Both the position numbers and the translations under genes were made by a program. A DNA stretch of 64,000 nt, from contig LLEY01000002.1 of the NCBI GenBank assembly GCA_001414485.1, forward strand, positions 310,001-374,000. Direction: 5' to 3'. The DNA is from Calycina herbarum. Its lineage: Eukaryota; Ascomycota; Leotiomycetes; Helotiales; Pezizellaceae. The first letter of the stretch is position 1; each line of letters opens with the position of its first letter. The notes under the pieces are model-generated. The model had not been told where the DNA came from. It saw nothing but the letters and a program-made list of their open reading frames with translations, and did not search any database. This document shows positions 1 through 12,278 of this stretch, piece by piece.

Positions 1-2007
1 TCTTCGCCTCGTACTTAATTGGGTGCTTACCCTATTTCTCTTCACGGTCAACACCTCGAAACGAATAGGAACCAAGGGAAGGGGGGGGGAAGGAAAAAAA
101 AAGAGGGTGAATAGTAACGCTGACATCATGTCCACACACCCTCTCTCGGTCTCCCACAAGCCTTGTTCCCCGGAACATGACATAGACATACGGGTTTTCG
201 TGAAGAGCGACGGAGTACAGTAAAGAATCCATTCGCCGTGATTCGAAACTGATCTTGCCGAGCCGAAGGTCGGGATTTAAGATGGGGGAAGATACGGAAA
301 GAGAAGGACCAAGGACTTGCAGAACCGAGGTGAGGTGAGGTGAGAGGACAGAGAATGAAAAGGAATGAGGTGGTAGTCAAGTAACCATCCTTAGAGAAAG
401 AGGGCCGCTAGTTACCTCAGACCCTCCAGTTCAAAAATAATCATCCCCATCTCACCCACCTAACCTATACACCTCAACCCCCGAACAACCTACTCGCACA
501 ACAAACCCCAAAAGGGAACCACAACCCTCATCCCCTACTTCTCTCCCTCCCTCCCTCCTCTCACAAAAATCCCCGTATTCCCACCCATCCAAAAGAGAAA
601 AAAATGAAACCCAATCCCAACCCGACCCATCTCCATCTCCATCTCACCCCTTCCCATCCCTCCATCTCACACCTCATCAGACCTCCTTCAACTACATCCA
701 ACCAAACCCTCGTAACACAAATCTCCTCTTGATGAGTTTTCACTTTGTACCAACAACAACAACAATAACAACGAGACACAACACAAGATCAAAGTCACGC
801 TCCCCCGTCCCTTCCCTATCTCCCCACAACCCGCCTCACCCCAGAATTCTCGTGAAACCCCCCCTCGGAAACCCCTCCCTCCATTGATTTTCCATCATCT
901 CCACCGGAGCTCCCTCCGGTCATCGGCCATCACTGCACTCAAGCGAACAAAAGCCAAGTCCCATTGTCCAACTCTGTGAACAAGTAAAAAATCACAAGAA
1001 CATCAAGACTAGAAAATAGAAAAAAACAGGAAAATAAGATGTCACAATCATAGTGAAGCCAAATATGCCAGTGTTTTAGTACGCTTTATTATTTTTTTTA
1101 GGTAGTAAAGTAATCTTCTCATCCTCAAAAGACGAGGAGAGAAACTAGAACTTCGCAAGCAGCGCGCTATGCCATCAAACTATAGCTTCCGCCTTCCCTT
1201 CCTTCCGCTCACTCCATAAATCCCTTAATCACCTCCATCCCACTTCCACCCCACCACAAAGTGATATAGCACAAATTTGCTTGTTCACCAGTGAGACCAT
1301 GCAAACCCCCTTTCCCCTTTCAACCAACTAATCGTAACACGCCAACTCTGTACAACAAGGCAGGGTAGGCAGGTAGCCCTAAAAGACCCCTCACACAACC
1401 ACGAAACAATAAAAGAAAAAACTAACTAAGATATAAAAAAAAATCCCCAAATTCCAAGCCTGGTATCATCCGTAACGCCAATATTCGTGACTGGCCAAAA
1501 TAGGCACAAGTCAAGGTATCGTAAAAGCAAAAAACTAACTCGGAAAAAAAGAGTATTCTTTTCCCATCTGGGCCTTGCCAACTACGTAGATATGTTGAGG
1601 GCGAAAAAGAGGCCATGAAAAAACGAAAAAACGCCGCCAATTTAGAGGCTGATCCGGGCATGCTATGTTCACACAAAAAAGGGGAAACCGCTGAAAAGCA
1701 AAACAAAAAAAAAAAAAAAGAAGAAAAATATGCTGTCGCTTCAAGCACACATAGACATTACTAGAAATGTCCTTCCACTCCGAATAAAGTAAACCTCACG
1801 TCTGGTTTCTGTGCCAAGAAGACCAAAGACGATGAATGCAGATTGGCTGCGAAGCCGTTGTTAGGCTGTAAATATACTCCGATTCGTGTATGTTGAATGT
1901 ACTGTATGCCAAAACGTATATGTATAATTGGTTGGTTGGTGTCAACCTCGATGCGCCACCGCCGGATTCCATTTCGAATTATCATTATGTGAGAAGACAT
2001 CCCATCT
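1..2007. other. Intergenic region downstream of the DUF3295 gene
   Basis: I see no gene on either strand. The stretch between about 420 and 960 is strongly pyrimidine- and A-rich (runs of CCCTCC and CATCTCC on the plus strand), like a long leader or promoter of a gene outside the window. Poly-A tracts occur near 1437 and 1706. The part next to 2007 probably holds the 3' UTR of the minus-strand gene that follows. Open frames here are short, low in complexity and match no family I know. Confidence 0.6.
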
Positions 2008-3854
2008 CTACCACCCTTTGGAGTGATACTCGCCCAAGCCTTGGCCAAAGTATTGGTTCCAGCTGGCGTTCACCATATCTCCCTCTTTGCTGTTCATGTG
2101 CATCTTCTCTGGGTATTGCTTAAGGTTCACGACATCCTGGGTGGTGTGACGTCGTTGTAGGACAGCGTTGGCGGTTTGTGATTTTTGTCTGTGTTCATGA
2201 ACAAGATGCTGGCGCAGGCTAACAGTGAGCTCATCGTTGATCATCTTGCGGCGTGTTGTTCGAGGAGAGAGTGCGAGTTGCTGTGGTCCACTTGTTGGGA
2301 CTGGAATAATAGGTTGTGCTGAAGAGCGAGGAATCTCAGCGATAGGCTTCAATCCCTGGCTATTTTTCTTCATCATTAGAGGGCCGGCATCATCCGAGTC
2401 GGGAGAGGCGGCGAGAGATGGGCCATTTGGGGAGGTGGTTCTTGATCGCAATAATGCTGGAGTTGATCGGGATGTGTTTGCGGCTGCTTGGGCGAGAGCA
2501 GTCGCTCGGTCGTTTTGGTGGAGCATAGTAGTGATGAGTGACCGACGCGAGGTCAAGACAGGTCTCGAGTCGACGCGCTGGAAGAAGGTCTTCTCATCAA
2601 TGCTGGGTTTTCCACCATCTTCAACCGAGTCCTCCCAGTCTGATGAGTCGTCATCATCGTCAATCGCGCTCTCGTCAATCTCGTCCTCTTCGTCCGTTTC
2701 GAAGACATCATCGCTAAGAGCTGATGATTCCTCTTGGATGGTACGCGACGCGATCTCTTCCTTGAATGAAGTTTGCTTTCTGACGACTGGAGGACGCGTT
2801 AAACCGTTAGGTACATCATTTGCCATGTTATGTGGTAATGAGCTTTCATCCTCATTGGATGATCCACCGAAGGAAAAGACTGCATTCTTTTTCTTAGGGC
2901 GCATTGGCTGTAAGTTGTGTTGTTCGATAGCATTGGTGTGCTCGCTCAAGGAATCCTCACCAGAAGATCCACCGAGAGCAAACATGGCATGCTTTTTTGT
3001 TTTTGTGACGGCGATCTCTTCACTAGAAGGGGCGGTGACAAGAGGGACAGTTCTAAATGAGGAGCTGACATGTGATGGTGAAAACCCTCTCACGATGCTA
3101 GTGGTACTTCGTTCCGAGTCGCCACTTGCTCCATCCGAGGTCGTTTGTGAGGAGTGTTCGGAAGCGCAGTCCGAGGCGATTGAGCATTCAACGGGTGTGG
3201 AAGGGTTTGATGTGAGTTCGGTAATTATCTTTGGAGTTTTTGAGTCTTCAGCCAATGGTACTAATACCGACTCAATGACGGGAGAAGCATTGGTAGGAGA
3301 TAGTGGCTCCAAAACCTTCTTCTCTTTGATGGTGAACACCATCTTCTCGAGGTCTTGGGGTGTGATATGTCTCTCGCGGCCTCGACTCAGTCGACTGCTC
3401 ATAGAATCGGTTCTTGAGCTGTGCATGTCGAGGGGTGCGCATGTAACGTCGGAGCTGTTATCGGATTCGAAATCGATTGCCTCCTCTTGGTATTCCAGAG
3501 AGTCAACACTTCCTGATAAGCTTGGGACTTCGTCTGGAGATTGTGCTTCTAAACTTCGTGCGGAGGCGGTCATGGCGGGGGACGCAACTGCAATCTCTGA
3601 TTTAGGATCGCAGCAGAACACCTCTCTACTCCATAGTCTCCAACTCAAATTCTCATATCTTGGTCCTCCGTCTATCGAGCCAGAACATCTTGAAAGAACT
3701 ACAGGGATAATTAGTACTCAGTAGCGAGATGCCACACATCAAGGTGAAGCTCACCTGTCCACATGCTGAAGAGATTTTCGGGATTTCGAGTGTCGAGTTT
3801 ATGTATTAGTCCGGCGTCGACGGTCAAGACTGGCGCAGTTAATCTGGCAGGCAT
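2008..3854 (-). CDS. DUF3295 / AreA GATA-like-domain regulatory protein
   Basis: Two exons, 3854-3755 and 3698-2008, joined by a 56-nt GTGA...TAG intron, give 596 aa. The ATG at 3854 starts with MPARLTAPVLTVD and is followed by NLFSMWTVLSRC and, after the intron, RYENLSWRLW at residues 47-56. This is the signature of the short AreA GATA-like region (PF08550) seen at the N-terminus of fungal regulators. The motif ITPQDLEKMV lies near residue 145. Two related segments, HAMFALGGSSGEDS and NAVFSFGGSSNEDE, are followed by a long Asp/Glu cluster (about residues 365-400) and FFQRVDSRP, which match the DUF3295 family as I know it. The C-terminus is basic and ends near NQYFGQG. Homologues are linked to nutrient or catabolite regulation, but a biochemical role is not established, so function here is inference. 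The leader upstream is very CT-rich. The long open frame on the opposite strand is a shadow. Confidence 0.9.
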
Positions 3855-4400
3855 GGTTGGCGGTCTGCTCGATTGCACGAGCTGCTATAATGGGGGAGAC
3901 AGGACTGATGTGGGGTGCTCGCGGGATATCGCGAGATGGGTCGAATTCGTGGGAGATGAAGAGGTCCGTCCAAATTAAGTAGGACTATTCGAATCGATCG
4001 CGTATTGTGGTAGTGAGGGAGAAAGACGAGTTACATAAAGCGTCGGTTTGTGGTGGTGGGAGTATTGTTGGTATGTGAATGAATCGAATCGATGACGGAT
4101 GAAGGGGAGACGAGACGGCGGTGATTGTCAGGTGCGGGGAGTCGATGGGAATCTTCTTTTGCAGATAGTTTTGATGGAGTGGAGAGGGGATTGCTTGAGT
4201 ATTGTGGGTTGGTAGTTGTGGAAGTTGTGAGTTGTTCCTTTTCAAAGTTGAAGAGTTTGCAGACCAAGAGGCAGTGAGTGCAGTGAGTGCAGTGGGAGGA
4301 TGTGTGGGAACTCCAGGTCCTTATTTGGCTGGCCTGCCTTTGCAAGGCAGGGTTGCAGGGTTACAGGGGTGTTTGGCTCAGCGAGCGGTGGCCTTAGCGC
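3855..4400 (-). promoter_or_regulatory. CT/CA-rich leader and promoter of the DUF3295 gene
   Basis: Read on the minus strand, this stretch is rich in CT and CA, with runs such as CACTGCACTCACTGC, as is common in 5' leaders of highly expressed filamentous-fungal genes. I see no clear TATA box. Several short upstream ATGs are present, so upstream ORFs are possible. The boundary at 4400 is approximate. Confidence 0.4.
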
Positions 4401-4662
4401 GAGACTAGTCGGGTAGCGCTATGCCGAATGAGGCAGCATCTAAAAAGGCACCCCTTTGGGACAAGTGCATGCTGAATGGAAGCAGGGCAGGGCACGCAAG
4501 CAGAAAAGGTTCAGGGGTTACAGCCTCCTGGGGGCCTATGGTCCTTGATCCCCTTGATCTGCCGCCAGATTACTGGTACTAGTGTACTGCCGTCCCTATC
4601 AACGGTGCGCGACTCTTCACCCGCCGACATGCTGAAGATGGCAGCAGTGATTGCGCTGTGGT

Positions 4663-4663
<1 letters not shown>

Positions 4664-4718
<55 letters not shown>

Positions 4719-4719
4719 C
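4664..4719. repeat. Heptanucleotide microsatellite (TGCTCAG)7
   Basis: Seven exact copies of TGCTCAG run from 4664 to 4712, followed by a variant copy TGCTCAC and then ACTCTC-rich sequence. It lies in non-coding DNA. A length divisible by 7 makes it a likely polymorphic marker. Confidence 0.9.
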
Positions 4720-5241
4720 TCTCACTCTCACTCCCACTGCTTTCTCACGACTTACGACGGCGGTATTGTCTCCTATCTTCCCCGGTGAGATTACCATTAA
4801 CTCAATCCCTTCTCCCTTCTCCCTTCTTTACGCGCGGGACTACAGAGAAGGGCCTACGAGCGGCTTATTCGGACGGTTTTACGCCTGCCTAGCAGTTACG
4901 CAGTACTAGTGGCAGAGTGATGCGCCGGACCCAAGGAGGGAGTGAGCATAGTGAAGAGTGAGCAGAGTGATCAGAGTGATCACTGGTTGAGGGGACCAGA
5001 ACCTCGGCCAACAAGAAGTCCCTGGAAGAGCGAGACCAAGAAGATGGGGGAGGAGAAGTTGTCGACAATGGATGAAAACAGCACGACTCAGGTTCCAGTC
5101 GGTTTCCAGTTTCCAGTTTCCAGTTGTCTCCCACGGGCAAAGGGCAAGTGCAAGGCGAAGAGGAAAGGGTCATTGCACTGCGGGGGTTACTAGTATTCAG
5201 TTGTTACGGAAGAAAAGCCGGCGGTCTTTTGACTCAGTGAT

Positions 5242-5263
5242 AATGCCATGCCATGCCATGCCA
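5242..5263. repeat. Pentanucleotide repeat (ATGCC)4
   Basis: Four ATGCC copies followed by a variant ATACC unit. It is non-coding and close to a (TTTCCAG)3 run at about 5107-5127. Confidence 0.8.
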
Positions 5264-5605
5264 TACCCTCAAACACCGGCCTTGCCACGATTCCCAGTGT
5301 TCAGCTAATTGACTCAATCTTTCAAATTATTTACTCGGATTCTGCCATCAGAATCTGATTCGAGTGAGAATACCTTCCCCTCGTACTTTTGCTTTGTCTC
5401 GACGTACAGTATACGGGCCGACAGTGGAACGCTGAGTTTTTGCCTAGGCGTTGGAGCATTTTGAGGGGCAGCCGAGTTTGACGACGGCGTCATGTGCTCC
5501 CTCAATCCACCGTCATATAAGTACCGCGGTATTCTTCCCGGTGGGCCAAACACGTATTAACAACGCTGCTGCTGAGGCTGAGGGCTCCCTTCAATTCCAC
5601 TTCTC

Positions 5606-5652
5606 CTTCCACCTTCCACCTTCCACCTTCCACCTTCCACCTTCCACCTTCT
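5606..5652. repeat. Heptanucleotide microsatellite (CCTTCCA)n
   Basis: About six copies of a CCTTCCA / ACCTTCC unit, purely pyrimidine-rich on the plus strand apart from one A per unit. It lies in the gene-poor region. No gene start follows that I can support. Confidence 0.85.
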
Positions 5653-8600
5653 CCTGACTCTGACAGAAGGATGGTCCTCGGATCAATGAATGACTGTCGT
5701 GTAGATGAACGTGCTCGATAGCTGTGGCCATCATTGCGGCCACGAAGGCAGTCAATTGATCATGTCTCTCACGAGCTGCGCGCTGCTTCACCATCGGCTC
5801 ATCAGAACGGCAGCCGGAGTCGAGTGACTTTGACTCACTGGATCCGACGATGATTTGCGTCGAGGCCCAAAGCAAGGCGCCTGAGCAAGGGCGTTCGTTA
5901 CGAGTATTGCGTCGAGGAGCGTGAGAGGATCCAACCGGAAAAGATCTGAAGAGCCAAGTACAGACAGAGATACGTACCAGCTGATGTACGCCAAAACATG
6001 CTGCAATAGCCTGTAACAACAGCCTGCTGCACCAGCGCAACCGTGACATCTCAGCCTTCTCGTCTCCCAATCGTCAGGTTCTCCGCAACTTCTCCGCAGC
6101 CTACCAGACCTGGACGAGCCCTGAATAAGACGTTGAAAGTGACAGTTGAGAACTGAGGCGCTAAGCTTTCATCCCAGCCTTGCTCTAGACTGCGCGATCT
6201 ATGCCCACTTGGGCCCGACTTCACTCCATGGGGCAATTCGGCCAAATACTGTTTGACCCTCTAAAAAAAGAGGAGGTCGTGAGGAAGATTTTGGTCTGTC
6301 ACCGCTAAATTCACCGTCGTTGCATGCCATTTGTAAACCACTTTGCTTGACCGTCTTTCACTCCGCCAAACCCACTTCAAACTTAATACGAAGAGTGACC
6401 AGTCAACCCGGAAATTTGGTTTGCTTTGCTCTGCCTCCCTCTCCTCCTCAACGTTGGTGCCCAGAGAAACTCCTCCAAGAAAACCCCCATCATTCCCCCT
6501 CTTCTCTCTGGTTTTCCGCGATAAACCCACTTGGGTTTAATAGACGCCGAGATCTTGGGGATGGATGAAGTCTCTGGACATCAAGAGGTCAAGGGGTCGG
6601 CAAAATTTCGCTTCTTCTTGACCTCGTGCTCCTTTTACGAGAGCAATTAGCAAATATAACACTATCCTATCACGCCTGAATAGCAACATGTTTGCAAAAA
6701 GAAGACTCTGCTCCTCATCGGGCAGCAACATGTCAACGTCCTTGTCTCAGTTGTGTTGCTCCAGAGAAGAAATGTGGACAGCGGATAACCCGAGGGCCTG
6801 GACAAGCAAGAGTTCAGACCGGAGACATGGCTGTGGAGAGCCGGAATTACGTTTGTTCTTTGGACTTGGGAGAGGAGGCTGGATCGTCAGAAAGATAGAA
6901 AAAACCCACAACTTCGTCTCCGCTTCCTATCCCGTCCTTTTCATTACCGATCCGCAATTCCTTTCCTTGATGCCGTTGTTGCGGAAACGAAGGAACCCCG
7001 ATGGCTCGAATTAAGTGCTGAGCCAACATTTCCATCACTGGGACCTTCCTGGAGTCCCGATCCCAACCCTTTGGTTCACCTGGAGATTAGTCGAGTGACG
7101 TTACGAATACTTCATATATGACTGTTTTGGAAAGACTTCAAACCCGTTTCCCAAAAGAAGTGATACCGAAGTTGAGGAAGCGAATTGTACAGACATGGGG
7201 GAGTTTATGATACAACGTGTCATTCAAGTCCGGAAGGTCAATGAGGGATTGAAACGTGGGGGTTCGTCTGGGACCCTCGAAGCCTCCTCTTTTTTCTCTT
7301 CACATCAATGCCGAAGGAGAAGAAATGCCGAAGCATCGTATCCCGTACGTAAAAAAAAAGACATTCCTTTTACTGATAAACTCGGGCCAGATTTCAAGTC
7401 ACCACGGCGTGCGGAGTACCTCCGTATCTTCGTCGCAAAAAAAAGAATCTGTAAACATGTGCAAGATACCGTGTAGACGAGCACCCTCAAGCATCATTGT
7501 TGGCCGACCGGGCTGCCTTCCCCGGAGCGCCGCGCCATCGGGAGGTCCCAACGAGGCGTGAATCGTGGCAGACGGTTCGCTGCCAGAGATGCAGCGTCGC
7601 ATCAGTCGCACGAAGATGATGGGCGATAGGCCAATCGATTCTGAACATCTGACTTCCGGGGGGGCAGGTGAGTGTGAGTGAGAAAGGATACCTTGTCAAG
7701 TCTCTTTTTCTGGAAGGCCACTCGCTTCCCTCGCTTCCTCTCTCTCAGGGGAGGTCGAAGAGCCACCCCCATTCACCACCCCCCCCTCGCCCTCCAATTC
7801 TTTGCACCAAGTTCGTGGGAAGGTCTCACCCCCACACACACACGCCATTTTGATGGATGGAGGAGCATGGCTTTCCGCTTGCCTAAAAGAGCCTTGCTCT
7901 TGCACACGCCCCTTCGTGCCTCAATACCAACACCCTTCAACAACGTGCGGGCGGTCGCGTTGCGGCGCATTGAGGTAGGTCATTTCAACCCCTTCCCGCC
8001 TTTTTCCAGTGAGTGAGTGCCTTTTTATCCAGAGGGTCGCCATCGTCTAGACATTAGGACGATACAATGCTTCGCGCGAGTACGGACACCGTACAAAAAC
8101 GAAATCCTCATCATCGCAGAATCTTCTACTTTTCAAAAGATGGCCGGCGGGTGTTTGTTCGTGGGCTTCATAATTACCCCATCCAGCCATTTTCCTCAAT
8201 TTCCATCGCGCAAAAATGATCATTTTTAAAGCACCAGCCCCATGGGTGTTGACCGGATGTCAGGAATCGGATTCCCCGTTCCCGACCGGCTTACTGCTGC
8301 CGTCGATCATGTTGATAAGTCTGATAAGGGGTCCATCCATTATGGCGCCTGTTCCCTTTTACGGTCTGGTGACCAGTCGTCGGGTTCTGTTTTGAGAGTT
8401 TTGCATTTTTTCTTCGTTTATTGAGAGGATGGAAATAAAGGCCGTTGGAGGGAGGATTTTATGATGGATATGATGGATATGATGGAATATGCATGGGGTA
8501 CATTCCAAGAACCCAAAAGGGATGGGGTGATTTTTTTTTTTTTGGTGGTGGTGGTGGTGGAGAGGAATGCAAGGCAAAGGCAAGATCTAAATTCTCCTTA

Positions 8601-9639
8601 CCTTGCTTGCATGCAGTATCTATGTTTCACTCACTCGCGACACTTTTCTTTTCCCCTTACATCGTGGAATTTTCGTTCGTCTCATATTCCATTCCTTCCT
8701 TTCTTGTCCTGGCTAAAAGGGACTTCTCTCAACCCCCAAGCAAAGTATTTATAAATAAGTATCATCTTTCCCGACGAAAACCCCGACCCCCCACGAACCC
8801 TAAACCCCACGTTTTCAACCCCCTAGGCAGGGCTGGGCTGGGCTGGATTGAGGATGAGCGAGCGAGCACCTGACCTTCTTCCTTTGAAGGGTAATGCCGA
8901 AGAAAGGAATCTTACTCGATTGCGTGAGTTGGGGCTTATTCTTCATGAAAGGGAGGGAACGACCCGTACCGTTCCTCTTTTCTGTTGCTTTCCCTCCTCC
9001 CCCCGCCCCGGTTCCTTTTTTTTAAGGGGTGTGTGATATCTACCAGTGGTTGTGATTGAGAAAGAGGTGATGTGATGGGGAGGAAAATGGCGCCAAAGAC
9101 CCATGACATATAGACCAATGAGCAAAAAGCAATAATTTCCAAACGTGAGAGAGTGTCCGCGTGCTCGCTTTGATAGGGCGGAAACGTTTTCTTTTGCGGC
9201 GAATCAGGGGGGGTACGCGGTTAGAGCTATGATGGGAGTTCTTCGTCACGTTTGTGATTTCCTCCTTTTTTTAAAAAAAAATAGTTAGACAAATATAACT
9301 ATATTCGTTTCGAAATCCAAGGTTCGTTTTTATTTCTTCTCTCGTTCCGATTTCGAATTTTTCTATTGGGTGCGAGGGGGTGGGGCCAAATACTGAGTTT
9401 TGAGGCTCAGGAACAGGCGCGAGGGGTGGTCATGCGCACTGTTCAATTATGGTACTAGTAGTTTGGTATCTGATGGTTGGGCGGGGTTTTTTCCTGAATT
9501 GGTCTCGAGGGTGTTGTGGAGGGGGAGAGGGTGTGAAGAGGAGAGGGGTGGTTCTGGGGTGTTGGGACAACTCATGAAACATATCGTCATTGTTGGGTCT
9601 CTTGTTCTCATGAGGATGGTGGTGGGATGATGTTATTCC

Positions 9640-9699
9640 CAATTGCCAGCTCTCGACACACACCACACGCAATTGCCAGCTTTCGACACGCACCACACG
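9640..9699. repeat. 30-bp tandem duplication
   Basis: Two adjacent copies of a 30-bp unit beginning CAATTGCCAGCT (9640-9669 and 9670-9699). They differ by about two transitions. Non-coding. Confidence 0.85.
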
Positions 9700-11961
9700 T
9701 TCCCTCATCACCGGTGCCAGGAACAAAAGACATGAACTTGTTCGCTGGCAGAGATCGTGATGTGGTCAAGTCTCTCGTTTCCCGGGGCCAACACCAGATA
9801 TCGCAAGTCCCGTACCTCAATACCGTACGTGGGTCCTTTCTTCAGCCCTGTTTTTTAGGGGTGGTGAGGGTCTGTCTCATCAGGCGCACCCTTTTTTGGG
9901 GGGGGACGTTGGATACTTAGCCTTGAGACATCGTGCGTTGTCTTGTCATCAATTCCAACATCCATAATAATACCATGTCCTTATCATCGGGGATTTATTT
10001 ATTCATTCAACCCCATCTTTTGGTGACCTTGCGAGGTCTCATGGTTGATCGTCGGGTTTGGTTCACGGATGACTCTCTCTGGATGCCTAGGCTGACTGAC
10101 TCTGGAGATACGGACGGATGTCGGTTGGGATATCATGGACGGACTCTCATAAGTATGGGGTAAGATGAGGCGATGCGATAATGAGGCCTTTGCTTTGGTT
10201 CGATTGCGGTTCTTCTTTTTTGGGGTCGACTCTGGAGAAGAAAGGCGCTGCTGATGTTGCTGATCTCATGGTATGACAACGCATCGATTCTCATCAGATG
10301 ACCCGATTTCTCTTCGGGCGTTTACGAAGCGCTGATCGTCTTTTGACAGCTGGGGGCTAAAAATACAGCAGAGGAGTTTGGTACTTACCGCGATGGCTTC
10401 TTACGAGGTAATTGCGGTGCTAAGAGTTTCTCCGTCAATTAAAGAGCGTGCAGGAGCTGAAGAGAGAGCGACCGAGTTTGGAAGCTGGGGAACGTGGGAG
10501 AGATTCACGATGGGTTGGTCCTCGTGATGGATGTCAGATTCTTACGACTGTTGCCTCGTCCGGTGTTTTGTTGTACTTCGTACCGGAGATACCTATGAGA
10601 TGCAAGACGAGGAGTGGTTGGATGGAGATACGATGGTTGGACGAAGTCGACCCTTGATATTCAGTAGGTCAACTCGAGTACAACTTCCCCGAGTAAGCAA
10701 AGTGCGTAAGAGGAGGGTGAGAAGTTAATCTATTCTTCCGACTCAGCTCACCACAGTTTCTCCTTTCCCATACTTTTCTAATTTCCATATCGTACAAGAA
10801 AATACAAACAGTCATCATCACATCAGCTCTCGCCTCGGGCCTTGCACCCCGCATTCAACCCCTCCACGTAGCCTCGTCTTCCCCGTTTCTTCAAAGTACA
10901 AGGCTTATTTACGAAGGATTCTACTAACTACCCAACTCATGAGCCAAAACCCTAAGTTCTCACCCTCCTTCAGGCTTTCCAACATCGCCACCTCGCCCCA
11001 GGGTTTCTTTCCTTTTGGTTACCGCAACTTCCTACCCGTCTATCTTAAGCTCAGGAGTGTTACAGGTTCCATCACGAGGACATTGGGAGGCCTCTTCGGT
11101 CGCCGAGGTTTACGCAACTCAGCCTTGCTTCGCCACCGACTTTCCAGTTGTACTGTACAGTAACTGAGATCTTTGGTTTGTGACTCGTTGTTGAATTGTT
11201 TTATTAAATTTATTATTTAATTTCCCCAGCTTGGACTCGAGATAAGCTAGCCATTAGGTCAGTTTCCCCACAAAGCTAGAGGCGGTCGACCGTCCCCCGA
11301 ATATCAAAGTCTACAGGGGCAATGCACGGGCTCCAGGACCCTGAATTTCATGGCTCTCCAAGCTTTCATAACACCCGGACTTTTTTTCCCTTTTACAACG
11401 AGGACACCGATGTCCTTCTCCCAGTTTAAAGAAGAAAATATAAGAAAATGACGTGAAGATTTTATCTCTCCTTGTCTGGTGATGACATATAATTTCTCCT
11501 TTCGTCCAATTTTACATAACCTTTCTTTCGTTCCTTGTAAGATCTTACCTTCTATGCCACCAAGGAACACCCAGCGGTCAACTGCGGGCGGAAAAAGATT
11601 CAAGCGCCGCGACACCACTAGAAACCTGGGGAGAAATGCTGGGGGAACTGAGAGTCCGGGGAATTTCAGTGTTGATTTTCTTAGTTTGTTGCTTCAATGA
11701 CGTCTTTCATTTTTAGAGTTGGCGAGGGAGGCGGACTCATCATGACCGAATAATTTTATTACCCTTTTTGATTGTTTATTTATCAGGTTTTTGTTATCCG
11801 CGGCCAGCCAGCGGGTCGGGAATCAAAACGCGGGAGTTGGAAGAGCGGAAGCAAAGCGCAGGGTGACACTTTCCGCAAAGTCGTGTGGTTTTCGTGTTAG
11901 AAAGGTGATCGAGGATCTGAACGGAGGTACCGGTCGTGTCTCCCTGGCTGGACGTGTCAAG

Positions 11962-12060
11962 ATTCGATCACGATTAAGTTCATTTGAAGTTTAGTCTAGA
12001 TTCGATCACGATTGCTTGATCAATAGAGGCGTTGGAGATTAAGTTCACTTGAAGTTTATT
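11962..12060. repeat. Interleaved short duplications
   Basis: GATTCGATCACGATT occurs twice (about 11962 and 12000), and ATTAAGTTCAYTTGAAGTTTA occurs twice (about 11974 and 12039). The block was therefore duplicated with an extra segment inserted in the second copy. Confidence 0.7.
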
Positions 12061-12149
12061 TCCTATTCCCCTTCATGCCAAGATAGAGTTCCGTGAGTTA
12101 GGGGTGGAGTGACAGGTTCATGAATAGCAACACAACGAAACATCTGTCT

Positions 12150-12278
12150 GCACATCCCGCAGAGGGTTGGCAGTTCTTAATTTTTTCCTTTTATTGTTCG
12201 CATGCTGCAGGTGCGAACGTCATGCACATCCCGCAGAGGGTTGGCAGTTCTTAATTTCTTCCTTTTATTGTTCGCATG
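12150..12278. repeat. 55-bp direct repeat, 74-bp period
   Basis: Two copies of a 55-bp unit starting GCACATCCCGCAGAGGG and ending TTGTTCGCATG (12150-12204 and 12224-12278) are separated by 19 bp. They differ at one base (T/C). No known element is recognised. Confidence 0.85.

Noticed and set aside
2225..3724. Long plus-strand open frame of 499 codons
   Set aside because: It is the antisense of the well-supported DUF3295 gene. It is Ser-rich by mirror of codons and has no family motif.
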